Of a stretch of DNA of 64,000 nt, positions 23,401 to 34,665 are shown one piece after another; the stretch's first letter is position 1, and every line of letters begins with the position of its first letter. Both the position numbers and the translations under genes were made by a program. The stretch is from Volvox africanus (taxonomy: Eukaryota; Chlorophyta; Chlorophyceae; Chlamydomonadales; Volvocaceae), in assembly GCA_030268105.1 (NCBI GenBank), contig BSDZ01000086.1, forward strand, positions 4,418,501-4,482,500. The letters run 5' to 3'. Under the pieces are notes generated by a model. The model had not been told where the DNA came from, did no database searches, and worked only from the letters and a program-made list of their open reading frames with translations.

Positions 23401-26400
23401 ACACACTGTTTATTGCTTCAGACGCCATCACTCACGCGCAACACAAACGGCCTGCACCTGCATGGTGAGGGCGTAATTGAACCTCAGCTTGTAGTCAGTG
23501 GGCGCCAGGTGGATGGCTCGCTTGAGGCAGGCCTGAGCCTCGTTCAGCTTATTGCTGTCGTATAATGCACGAGCTAGGTACAGCAGCACCTGGCAAGGGA
23601 AGACAGGCAAAAAATATTAGACTCCCGAGGTGTGTGGGTATGTGGCGAGTTCGGCAACTCATTTCTGCATTCGGGCAAGGGCTCAGTGAGGGTGGAGGGA
23701 GAGGACCGATAAGGACGGCGGACAGGTATCAGACACAGGTTTTCCTTCTTCGGATCACACAGGGTTTCTTGAAGGAGGTGGCAAGTCAGCAACCTCTTAC
23801 TAGTTGCACACCAAGGCCCTCTTCTCTCCGCCACACATCGCATTTCCTTCCCCTCAGCATTTCCTTGCTTTCACGACTTTGGCGGGTACGTCGTTTACGT
23901 TCAGTTTGACCTTCCCGACCTCGGATGAAGGCAGCCGCCCACTTCCAGTACCAGATTCACCACAGCTTTATCTCAATATGGTGGTTAGTACTGTGTCCAG
24001 CCTCAGCAACAATACCAGGTCCCGTAGAAATATAGGCTCAGCCTATCACTCAATCAATCTTACCTGTGGATGGTGCTTGTGCTCCAGCTTGTCCAGAGCC
24101 GTACGGTACAGATGCACGGCATCCTGGTAATCGCAGCGCGCTAGGTGTACATTGGCCAGGTTGATTAGCACGTCGGGAATTGTAAGGAAGCCATCGGAGA
24201 GGGCCATGGAGGCGTACACCTCGGAGAATATGGACTGCAACAGGGACCCGAGGATGAGGGTGCCGGAACGGTGCGGAGTGGGGCGGGCCGCGGCGGAAAC
24301 CCGGGTCATATATCCCGGTATACAACAGGGTCGCTACACAATGCACGAGCTGATGGGGTCATGGGGAAGCAAGTTGCGAGTTTGGGTGAGCAGCGTCACC
24401 ACTCAACTCGGTGGTGGATTGAATCGGTGGAAGGTTATATGAGCTACAAGGAGTGAGGGAATGATTGGCCCTCCGGGGTAGACAACTAACCGGATGCTGG
24501 TGGTGGGTGCTGAACCTGGGAAAACCACTGATTTCGGAGAAGTCGGCATGGGAGACTGGATGAGGGTGCCCCGAAACACCGGGGAAGGTAGGGACTGCCA
24601 GGTTAGTGGCCACGGGTGATGTACCCCCCTATCCTACACACAACTAACCGCACGTGTTTGGGGGTCATGCCAACCCCCTTCTCTCCCATCCACCCACAAA
24701 TACACATAGCCACACATACACAGCTGCGCACAGAGACAGACCTGCGCCGCGTCCAGATATCCAAGTTCGGCCAGCGCTGCTCCGCAACCGTTGGCGGCCC
24801 ACACATTACGCGGGTCGGCCTCTAACACAGAGCGGTATTCGTCCAGGGCCTGGGGGCGGAGGTTGAATTGAAATGTATTCAAGACCATCCATGACAGTAC
24901 AGCACATGGAAACCAAACAGCGGCCATCCTTCGACAGCCGGAGGTTTCCTAGAGAGTTAGGGGGAATAGCTCCTTCCACAACGGGATCTGCAGCATAAGA
25001 ACCGAGTTCGAGCTCGTGCCGGCTTTTGTTACCCCCATGATTCCGGGCCCATCTACCACCAGTCCCGCCACACCCCTGCCACGCCCAAAGCCTAACCTTG
25101 CTGAATCGCATTTCCGCCTTCTTGGCTGAGTCCTCTCGTCTGTCCCGTGGTGCTGTGTACAGGTACGTGTTGGCATAGCCGATGCGGCCGTATACGTCCC
25201 GCTTGCTGTCACCGTCCTGAAGCAGCTGAATTAGGGTCTGTGCCATCCAGAAAGTGAAAGGGGGTAAGTGCAACTTCTGCACAAGTAAAAGGAGTGAAAG
25301 TAAGTGATGGCGGAAATGGATCAGGATTGCGTCAAACTGTCAGTGGCACAGAACTACTAGTTATACACCGTTTCCCTGGCCCGTGACCTTGTCCCCCGAC
25401 GCCTCACTTCCCCTGCTCAGACCCCATCTTGCCCCATATGTTCCATTTTGTCTCCTCCTCCCTCAAGCCCCAGGCCCGTCGGTCCCCGTCTCACCCTTCC
25501 CGCCGCCTCGTAGTCCCTCCGTTCCATGTGCAGCTGGCTCATCAACGCCAACGCGTCTGCATGACCGCCCTCTACATCCAGAGCAGACTAAGATTGGGGG
25601 CCAGGTGGGGACCAATTCGGCCGAGACCAATGGACATTAGAGAAAGGAAAATAGGTTCAATAATGCCTTAATACCGTCAAAATGGGACTAATAGGAGTAA
25701 CGAGCATAGCAGATTCGAAAGTGTTACTCAAAAGCTATGAAGAGTGCTATATTTACAGTGTATCTCGCTTCAGCATGAGTGGAAAGCGGAGAGTGAAAAG
25801 GGCCGAATGCCAGTTCGGGGCCATCAAATGGGTAGCTGCAGCGACATCTGGATACCTGGACGCCGATTGAGGCCGAAAATCGCTCCCTCGCCGCCACCAA
25901 CACACATCCGCCATGCATTCCCCACTACCAGGACGATGACGACGACGGCCACCATCACCACCACCACCACCAAAGCTTTTGCTGCCCCAAGCCCACACAG
26001 AAATTCCATGCTTATATAGCAGCGCACCGGGCTCCGTGTCCGTCCTTCGCATTCCCCAGCCCCCGCACCCACCTGCGCATACCGCAGCGCCTCTTTGTGG
26101 TTACCCTTGGCCCGGGCAATGCATGCTAACCGCAGGTAGCAGTCGATGTAGGTGTTGTGCTCAGATAGCACGTCCTGACAGGAAGTAACGCGGTGACCAG
26201 AGAGCAAACACACGCGAGGTTGGAACAAAAGGAGGGCAGCTTTTATTGTACGTAACTTTCATAAGGCTTGTAAGCCAGGAGAACAAGCCGGGCGAGGACA
26301 AGCCGGTGCTGCTGCCGGTGCAATTCTGCTGCTGCCGGTGATGCTGCTAGGTACCCTTCGACCCGACCTCCACCTGATCCCCTATCTGTTATGTTGTCGG

Positions 26401-29400
26401 CAATGGCCTCGTGGCCTACAGGTCCGCCGCCCTCCGTGATGTGCCGAGTTCTCCTATCCCCCACCCCCCGAATACTTAGGTTTGGTCATCGGCTTCATTA
26501 CCCAAGGATTATCCTTACCCCTACCCGGCTCACCTTGTACAGCCGTGTCGCGGCCTTGAACTCCCCACTGGCCTCAAGCAGACGAGCCCGGTTGAAGGTG
26601 AGGGTTGCCAGGTGCATCCGAGAGCTAACACTGCCGCAGCCGTCCGCACCCCGGGACATGGCGTCTATAGCTCGTTGCAGCAATGATATGGCGACGTCCA
26701 TCTCCCCGGCCCTGGAATGGGCAATCAGGGCGTAATTGCAAGGAAACAAGTAACTGATCCCGAGAAGATAGGGACAGAAGAGGCATAAGAGGGAAGAGGC
26801 GAAGTCCGAGAACGCAATGACCCGAGGGGGCGGTGTGTGTGGGGGTGTGTGAGGCTGTGGAGATTTTCGGACTGAAGGGTCAAATGGGGAAGACGCGCTG
26901 GAAAGTCAGGGCTGGGCTGCATCATCCGGATTTGCGGTCCTTCCACTTGCCTGTAATGTAGCACCGCAGCGTTGTTCAGCAGGCGGGCAGGGATGATATG
27001 GTCTGGGGTGGAGTCATCTTCGCCCTCTGAATCCGGAAGCGAAAACGGGCAGGGACGCAAAGAGCTCTGGTGTATGCTCGGGAGCCGCCGACACTAAAGC
27101 GTACATATCGCGGGCGGTGCACGAAGTGGGGAGGAAGGCAAGGAGGTGGGCATAGAGTCCGCCCACGATGTCAACCCGAATTTGCGCGCCTGTCCTGTCC
27201 CAGTCCAATAAGCAGCCTTTGATTCCCTCGCCTCACCTTCCGCCAGCTGAGCTTCCTCCCTCCGGGCCTCCTCCTCCTCTGCTGCCTCCTCAGCCGCCAT
27301 CTGCTCGTCCTCCTCCTCCTCCACGCCCTCATCATCATCGTCGTCGTCATCAGAACCAAACAGGTTATCCATATCTACGTCCTCACCATCCCGTTGCTGC
27401 TGTTCTTTCCGCCGCTGCCGCTCCTGCCTGGCCTCGCGCCGTCGTTGCCGCTCGTTTTCCCGCGCCGCCCGCTGCACCTGTCGCTCACGGCGTCGCTTTT
27501 CAATGGCCGCCCTCCGCTCCACGATGCGCTCCTCTTGCGCCGCCCGCCGCTTTTCAATGGTAGCCTTCACGGTGACGTGTGCGTCGAGCGCCTTCTTGTA
27601 GGCGGCCAGGGCACCTGTGTTTGTGTTTGTGTTCGTGTGTGTGTTTTGGGTAGTAAAAAGACAAGTGGTGGTATGGGAGATGGGGCTGAGCGGCCAAGTT
27701 GAGCAAAATGGGAGGACTCCATTTACATGTTATGGGAAGACGGAAGACGCTTGCTGCAAAGCCAACCCCGAGAGTGCGCTGTTCGAAGGCCTTCCTTTTC
27801 ACCAAGAGCACTCCTGACTCACGCCTCCACCCAGAAACATGAAGCCTAGTGAAATACCCCCACGACTTCCCTGCTGTCAGCCCCTCTCGCCATGCGAGAT
27901 CGGTATGTTGCCCGACGTAACTCGTACCGGCTATAAGATAAGCCGTGAAGAACAGGCCCTGCATTCACCCACAAAATTTCCAACCGTGCCAGCTATCGCA
28001 ACTGACCCGCCGGGTCGGTAGGTGCCAGCAACTCCCCCAGCATCTCCCATAAATCGGCATCATTGGGCTGCTTGGCGGTGGCTTCTTTAAGCATGGCCAC
28101 CGTAGCGGCCAGGCGGCTGCTGGAGGCGTCGGTGGTGGATGACCCACGGCTCGGTGCACCGCCGTCGCGGTTTAGCGCCGGCAGCAGCTGCCCAAGGATC
28201 TGGTCGGCGTCACACAGGGCGGTGTGAGGCGCACAGTCGGTGGTACAATATCCGCATAGACAAACGATACGTGGAATCGGTTAGGTTAGGTTAGGTTAGG
28301 TTAGATTAGGTTAGGTTACGTTTAATTCAATTATGGGAGATCAGAACCGAAAGTGCCCTTGGGAGTGGCGGAAGAGTTGATGCCATCTTGGTATACATAT
28401 ACTGCGACTGAATGAATACACATAGTGCCCCTTGGGCTCCTGGGCCTGGAATTCCGTTGCTTTCCTTCTCCCGAACCTCGCCCATCTCAGCACACCTTGA
28501 GCGCGTCATAAAACGCGGGTGCTGCTTTGAGGGCCTCCTCCAGTTCCGTGGCTGCATTGACCAGCTGACCCGTCGTGCAATACGTCTGGGCCATGCCGAG
28601 ACGGGGCAGCGGGCTGTGCTTGTCCAGGGCGCAAGCCTGGGGACCAACAATGGGTGCAGTTGCAAAGCGAGGCCGCTAAACACAAACCTTCAATACTCAA
28701 ACCTGGTAAAAGAATAATAAATGGGTCATGAACGTACTTGGGTGGATGGGGGAATGAGAGCAAGCAGCAGGGATTTCGCCGCATTCTCTCCTTCCATCCC
28801 TCATGGCGCAACCCCCGTGTCTGTACCCTACTCGCAGGTAATTACGCCAACTACTTTTCTCCCACCCATTCTACTACCGTCACAATACATCCCGACGCCC
28901 AGCTTACTACACCTTCCCTTATACACAACAGGCTCAGTTCAACCTTTAACGATTGCATCTCATCCCCGGGTCCCAAAAACTAGCTTTAATATTCCCCCCA
29001 TTGTACCTCCTCCCCGGGTCCCATACGCGTACCTTGGCATACTCCGATCTCGCCTCGTCCATGCGTCCCTGCGCGTGCAGCGCCCTAGCCAGCAGCGTCA
29101 AGGCCTCTGCGCGGGGACCATCCGCCGCTGGACCCGCCGCACCCAGCTGAGCCGTGGCCTCTGCGCCCTCCAGCGCTGCCCGCGCCAGAGCCTCCGCCGT
29201 GTCGGGGTTGCCCTGCAGCAGGCAGTAGTGTGCCAGGTGCGTAAGCACCCCCACATGACCTGGTTGTAGCTGGTAGGCCGTCAGCAGGTGCCGCAGACAG
29301 TCGGCTAGGCCCTGCAGGGAGAGGTAAAGCGGGGGCAGGGATGGCGGGAGGGTGAGGAGGCTGGGACATTGCTAACATGAGCAATACATGTGTAAGAGAA

Positions 29401-31652
29401 TGAGGAGGAAGAAGGAAGTAATACCGCGAGGGTGAGGGTGCTTTTCGTTCCAACATGAGATGCTTAGGATCTGAAGACCCTAAGCGTCGGAGGTGAAGAG
29501 GACACGAAGAGGGACCCGCACTAGATGGATGTGTGGTGATAAAGAAGCGGAGAAATCAGGAAAATGAATGCGACGGGAGGGTAGAGGTAGTGGATAGGGC
29601 AAGGGCTGTTTGGCGGACACGAAAGGATACGGCGAGGGACAAGGATGAGGCGGCAGACCTTCCGTAGGGTCAGGTGTACCCTGCGCTGACCTTGCCATGC
29701 ATCCCTTCATTTCCCGGTTGCCATAACGTAGTCGGCTCAATACATCCTCATCCTCTGTAAGTGCCGGGAGCGGCCTCCTCATACACTCGTGCTACAGTCC
29801 CCACCCTTCGTTGCTGACCTGTTGCACATTGGAGTCGCTGGCTGCTAATAGCGCCAATCCCAGGTAGGCGTCCGCGCAGTCAGGGTCCAGGGCCAGCACC
29901 CGGTTGTAGGCGGCCCGGGCAGTGGCCAGGTCCCCAAGCTTAAAGGCGCAGGCGGCGATGCCCAGACGGACCTCTGCAGGGCAGGATGATCCGGGGAACT
30001 CGCGCAACGCGGCTCGGTAGCTGCGATGGGGCCCGGGAAAACAACATGCGCAGAGTTTCAGGGAGCCACGGGGCTACATATGCAAGAGGGTGCTGATGGG
30101 GGACAGACACACACGGGTAGGCAGGGGAAAGAGAGTAGATGGAATGGAAATGCAGGATGGCGCCGACGGTACAGATATGTAGTATTTGGGGGGAACTTGC
30201 GACATGATCGCCAACTTGCGGGCATAAGCACACCCAAAGCACCTACTGCCGTCCGCCGTGTTCCCCTCCTCCCGTCACCCCTCCAACTCCATAGTCCGGT
30301 TTTTATCTCCCGTTAGTGCCGAGGTTCCACCAGCCTTGAACGTACAAATTAAGTGAACATCAAAAGGCGCGAACGAATCCCCTTTGACTCTATGCCTTGA
30401 TGCTGTAAAAGCACAGGGCGGGTAATAGAGCTGTTTTATCCTCTTTAAGAAACTTACCCTTCAACAAAGAGTGGTTATCACCCATCATCCGCACGCGCGC
30501 GGACCAACCATCTCGCGCGCTATACTTCCAATCCACTGCGTAGCCTCAACCCCGCGGTTTGCTTCACACCACATTCACATTTTCCCCGAACCCCTAGCAA
30601 ACCAAATCAAATGCCCCATGTTCCATTCGATATCCAGCCTGATAAGCAAAACGGCTAAACCACTGCTTCCCAGTGCGTGGCCACATCCAGATCGTTCCCT
30701 TGACTCTGATCGCCGTTTCGCTCCTTCCTGATCATGAGATTGCAGTTCACTTGGTAACAGCCCACCCTAAGCGCCGCCTAGCCCGTTACTCACGAGGACA
30801 TGGCCTCCTTGTAATGTTGCTGCTGGAAGGCCAGTCCTGCCACTGCAAGGTAGCCCACAACGTTGACCCGCCCGTTGTTGCGGCAGGTGGCGGCGCGCTT
30901 GAAATCACGGGAGGCATTTTGCAGGTCGCCCTGGCTCGGCGTGCAAAGCCACGACAAGTCCAGTTGCGGATGAGGGGGAAAGGGAAGGTTTCACGCAAGC
31001 CTACGACTTCGACACATAACGAATGGGAACATGAGCTTGGTGGAGGTAGTAGGGCCATAATGGCGAAGTGTGGAGGTGTGAGAGGTAATAAACTGGGAAT
31101 ATGGACACCTGGAGAAGATCGGTGAATGCTGCCTTCTGGCTAACCCATGCCTCTGATGTGGGTGAGGTGAGGCTCCGCCCTGCCCCGGATCCCTGGTCAC
31201 TGCCTCCTCACCCTGGCTAAGAAGTGCAGCCCGCTGGTGAGGACCACGAGCTGCTCGTTCTGGTCCAGAGTGCCCGCCTGCGTGATGAGTTTGCGTGCCT
31301 CCGACAGAATCCTCGCTTTACTGTCGGCCGTTTTTTCATCGCGCGCCTGAGCAATCAAGATGGCTGCTTTGGCCGTGAAGAACAAGATGCGCTCATAGTT
31401 TGGCTTCTGACCAAAGTATCGTTCCACCTCGCCGGCTGTGTCCTCGCTTGTTGCTGTTTCATAAATTTGGTCAAATGCATCTAACCTTCCTTGTTGAATG
31501 TATGCTCTAGCGCAGTCGAACCAGGTGCTGAGTGGAGCAGCCTCGGAAACCAGAAGATCAAGCAGTTCTTCTGCATTGTCGGGTAATTGTGACAGATCAA
31601 TAGCAACCACTTCGCTGGAATCTACGACTGGGACGTAAATACGGTCCGCCAT
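20493..31652 (-). CDS. CTR9: CTR9, TPR subunit of the PAF1 transcription elongation complex
   Basis: CTR9 is the scaffold of the PAF1 complex, which travels with Pol II and supports histone modification. There are 21 exons: 31652-31212, 30930-30794, 30020-29819, 29311-29033, 28636-28496, 28199-28007, 27614-27237, 27026-26951, 26711-26534, 26174-26073, 25587-25495, 25237-25097, 24849-24742, 24234-24064, 23589-23458, 23192-22992, 22600-22419, 22081-21936, 21707-21592, 21236-21051, 20750-20493. They sum to 3861 nt, 1286 residues, with every phase matching. The N-terminus (RIYVPV, LPDNAEELLDLL) is typical. TPR blocks include CPAEVRLGIAACAFKLG, RNVWAANGCGAALAELG, PDVLINLANVHLARCDYQDA and AIHLAPTDYKLRFNYA. 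Exon 7 (residues 465-590) is a charged insertion. Exon 17 is the C-terminal coiled coil, followed by basic, glycine-rich and acidic tail segments ending DEDDDE. The intron after exon 8 has a GC donor. Confidence 0.95.
22175..22217. repeat. Perfect 18-bp inverted repeat with 7-base loop
   Basis: GAGAAGCGTAACCAAAAC (22175-22192) is followed by the loop CAGACCT and then its exact reverse complement (22200-22217). It lies in the CTR9 intron 22418-22082. No target-site duplication or transposon coding sequence is visible next to it. Confidence 0.9.
23333..23405. repeat. Three-copy minisatellite in a CTR9 intron
   Basis: GGGACCGCTACTGGC occurs at 23333, 23350 and 23382. The last two copies extend to a shared 24-bp unit that ends in ATTTACACA. 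The array is inside the intron 23457..23193 of CTR9. Confidence 0.85.
28279..28318. repeat. (GGTTA)n array in a CTR9 intron
   Basis: About eight GGTTA (TTAGG-type) units with one variant (GATTA) lie in the CTR9 intron 28495-28200. TTAGG is the arthropod telomere motif; here it is best read as a short microsatellite. Confidence 0.9.
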
Positions 31653-32433
31653 GACGTTTTTGTCCTACGCTGCGCCACAGCCTTCCGACCCCACGGTAAA
31701 CTGACTTAATTAAGAAATTCCTGTTTTCATTACACGAATAAAAAATTCTGTACAATTCGTTGAATTATGTCAAGGAGTGGGCGTACTGACATTTCTGAAT
31801 TCTTTTTAGACAGAGCAATCAACAGTATTGAGAACTTGTTAAAAAACAGAAGGTTGTTCAGCGCTGTAAGCTGGATTCGATGAGCCAACCATTGGCAGTT
31901 GGCGCTGCAACGGAGTTACGGGTAACGAAACGGTAAAGGTGGCATGCCGGCTTACCAGTAACCACGTTAGGAGCCGAGGAAGTCATGATGTCTTGGCTCT
32001 GAGCTCCTGTTGTGCTTGCAAGCTCTTATCCAGGTATCTCGGATTGGTAAGTTTTAGGTGAACTCGAATAGTTTGGAATCATTTGTTTACTGGCAGCCAA
32101 TCGGCTCGATACCCGATGTCCTACGCATACATCCCAACACGTTAGAATATGCGTAAGGGTTTGGGTTAGCAGCCATCAGCACTCTCAAAACCTTGTAGAC
32201 GCCAAACAGTTCTGGACCTTCCGCTATGGGTCATCGCGCTCCCAATAACCTGTCTGTCGGCATGAATCCCTCACTCGCCCGCAGATATCCCAGCTGCCCC
32301 AGAACCTGCTACCGCCTACTTATTCACTCCCAATATTTGAATCTCCGACACCACCCCGATTCTCGCAGTACCGCCGCGCCATCTTGGGCCCTTTTTTAAT
32401 CGTCACTGCCTTTCCTATCCGGCCCCGCTGCAG
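31653..32433. other. Spacer between CTR9 start and an unidentified plus-strand gene
   Basis: CTR9 starts leftward at 31652 and the recognisable exons of the next gene run rightward from 32434. This stretch should hold the CTR9 promoter and the missing 5' exon(s) of that gene. I could not place those exons. Confidence 0.45.
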
Positions 32434-33108
32434 CTACCGCCATTCCCCCGCGTGGCCAGAGCCATTAGCGTCAGTGACCCTGACCCGATCACGTACCCGT
32501 TGGGTTCTCAGAACGACAGTAGGCTTTGCAGCATCTATGACCTATCGTTGACTGAAGGTCGCGCTGCCACCGATGCTGCCATGAAGTCCCTGGAGTGTAC
32601 CCGTAAGACTTATCGAGCAAGAAAAGGTTTGTACGGCAGTTGAGAATCTCTGGGTTGTTTCGACCGCTCTGCTGCGCACATCCTAGCATTAGAGCTGGCG
32701 GAACGCTGTAATATTCTGCCGGATGCGCTGCCAGTCGTTGCCGGGGCCATCGCATACAAGACACAGCCTGCTGAAAGCTGGCTTAGTACGCTGATCGCTC
32801 TCTTATACTCTTTGGACCACATCCTGCTGCCCCGCAGTACCTGCTTAAATATTGCTGCGGATCGAAATTGAGTGGAAGAGATGGAGGCACGCACTAACCG
32901 TGCTGTGACGCAATTGGAGCTGCTGCAGCGCCCGGCGGGAAGTGTGTTGCCCGGGTCGTCACCACTACCTACCAGCGGGGCAGTGGCGGAGGGCGCCAGC
33001 ACTACCGGCAGCGGCAGTCCTCTAGCGGTGCTGGGTTTGCAGCTGCGGCGGCTGACCGACCTGGTGTACATGTGTGGGAGGGACGTACGGGGAGTGTTGG
33101 CGCTCTGA
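32434..33108 (+). CDS. Unrecognised protein, 3' exons
   Basis: Three exons are inferred: 32434-32626, 32687-32785 and 32873-33108, with introns of 60 bp (GTTTGT...CCTAG) and 87 bp (GTACGC...TTGAG). All phases agree and each intron removes an in-frame TGA. The product reads as a soluble helical protein: CSIYDLSLTEGRAATDAAMK, YRARKALELAERCNILPDAL, AIAYKTQPAESW, then MEEMEARTNRAVTQLELLQ, a low-complexity G/S/P linker, and LQLRRLTDLVYMCGRDVRGV before the stop. At least 176 residues are visible. The 5' end lies upstream and was not found. I recognise no family. The second intron has a weak acceptor and could be drawn differently. The long minus-strand frame over the same place is a shadow. Confidence 0.45.
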
Positions 33109-34665
33109 TGAGATGCAGAGGTGGATGAAGGGAGCGCTTCTGCAGGAGGTATCTGGTTTAGCAGGAAGGGCTGTTCCCGGCCAGGTGGCACACCCGCATA
33201 TATACCGGTATAGGCATAAGTGCTGGGGCAGGCAAAGCACTCGGGTGTGACGGGTATTCATAGGGTGCGTGTCATATATATGTACTGCAGGGTGAGGAGC
33301 TATGGCGTTGGAACGCTATTCGGGATGTTGCGGCCTCGACGGGTTCGAACTGTGGCCGCCATCATCTTGGCCAAACAGAGCGATACCGAACCTCGTTGAG
33401 CGAACCTTCCTCTGGCGAAGTGGGCCTCATTTGTCTGGCAAAGTGCATACCAATAACCTTTTCAGGTAGGTAGTCCAATATTGAATAGCTGCGATCGTAG
33501 GTCTGGCACTGCAGGCCCCTGCTGTGCTACTAGTACGTAGTATCCGCCGTAACACGCGATATCTTGGTTGCTTCGTAATAAACGACTGGTAATGAACAAG
33601 CTCAGGCTCACAGGCTAGTCGTGTGCTCCAGTCGCCAGATTGGTTACCACCCCTGCAGGGTGCGGCTGCCTCTTCTAAACCTTAAACCCTAAACCCTAAA
33701 ACCCTAAAACCCTAAAACCCTAAAACCCTAAGACAGTATCCTGAAACAGTTTTCTGGTACTCCTGAGACTGTTTGGTCAAACGAGCGAGCAACTGGGTTT
33801 CAAAAGTCCCCTAAGACACCCGGTTTCGAGGAGGCATTTTAACCAAGAAGCATTCTGCCTCCTTTGCCAGATTGCCTCGCACCCCACCCTGACTCAGTTT
33901 TAACGCCGCACGAGGCTAGGTAGTCTCAAGAGCCATCCCTGGTGCGACCCAGGCACGCATGCAGACACGCACGTGTGCCACTTAGCTGTCACGTGCCCTG
34001 TAGAGAACTCACACGCACAATCATGCATGTTCATCTGCCGCTTATCGCGTAGCTTCCGATAAAGACTGCCAACGAAACATCCTCAGTAGTCGAGGATAGA
34101 GTTGAGGTGCGCGTTCCTCTGCGGTGTTCGATCCCAGCGCGTTTGTGCACCGTTGAGTTGCACCGAGGTTATAATTCTGGAAGGCTCCGACCCGCACCGA
34201 CCTCAACCAAAAGTGCATTTCCGCACCCAGGGACACAGGGCATCAGGAGCTACTACGCATAGCATCTCCCCAGGGATGACGCCCCTGACGCCTCTCACTC
34301 CCTTCTAGCCTCTCCCTCCCTAATCGCAGTACCTCTGCCCTCATCCCTTGCCAGCACTGCACGAGCGCCACCGGCTCCAACGGCCAACCTCATCAGTCGC
34401 CCATACATCCAGATAGGAAGTTACACCATAGGTGCGATGTGGTGGCCGCCCAAGAAGGGAGGCTTCAAAGAATCCCTGCAAATACGGTGCGACCGGAGAA
34501 ATTGAGCTCTAAAGCTGCCCCAGGCCAATCTGCACAAGTGCGTTCTCCATTCATGGGGCTCATAATCCCAGATGGCTTCTGTCCTATATGTTAACTGAAG
34601 AGGACTAAAGGGGTAAGAAAAGACTGGTCGCTTAAGTAATGAGCCCCGCTCTGCAGGCAAACGCT
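33109..34665. other. Intergenic with internal telomere-like repeat
   Basis: Apart from the telomeric tract at 33687-33732, I see no gene here. It should hold the 3' ends of the converging unrecognised plus-strand gene and the ZIP transporter gene. Confidence 0.5.
33687..33732. repeat. Interstitial telomere-type repeat, mixed CCCTAAA and CCCTAAAA units
   Basis: One CCCTAAA (33687-33693) is followed by four CCCTAAAA units (33694-33725) and a final CCCTAAG. CCCTAAAA (TTTTAGGG) is the Chlamydomonas-type telomere repeat; CCCTAAA (TTTAGGG) is the plant type found in several other green algae. Genes lie on both sides, so this is internal rather than a chromosome end. Confidence 0.92.

Noticed and set aside
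27168..27563. 131-codon proline-rich plus-strand frame
   Set aside because: Shadow of the charged CTR9 exon 7. The R/E codons read in reverse as P/L/S.
32610..33191. 193-codon minus-strand frame
   Set aside because: It lies opposite a spliced plus-strand gene model with phase-matched introns and has no protein-family character.
33330..33360. Possible tRNA T-arm (GGGTTCGAACTG)
   Set aside because: No acceptor stem, D-arm or anticodon arm could be folded around it.
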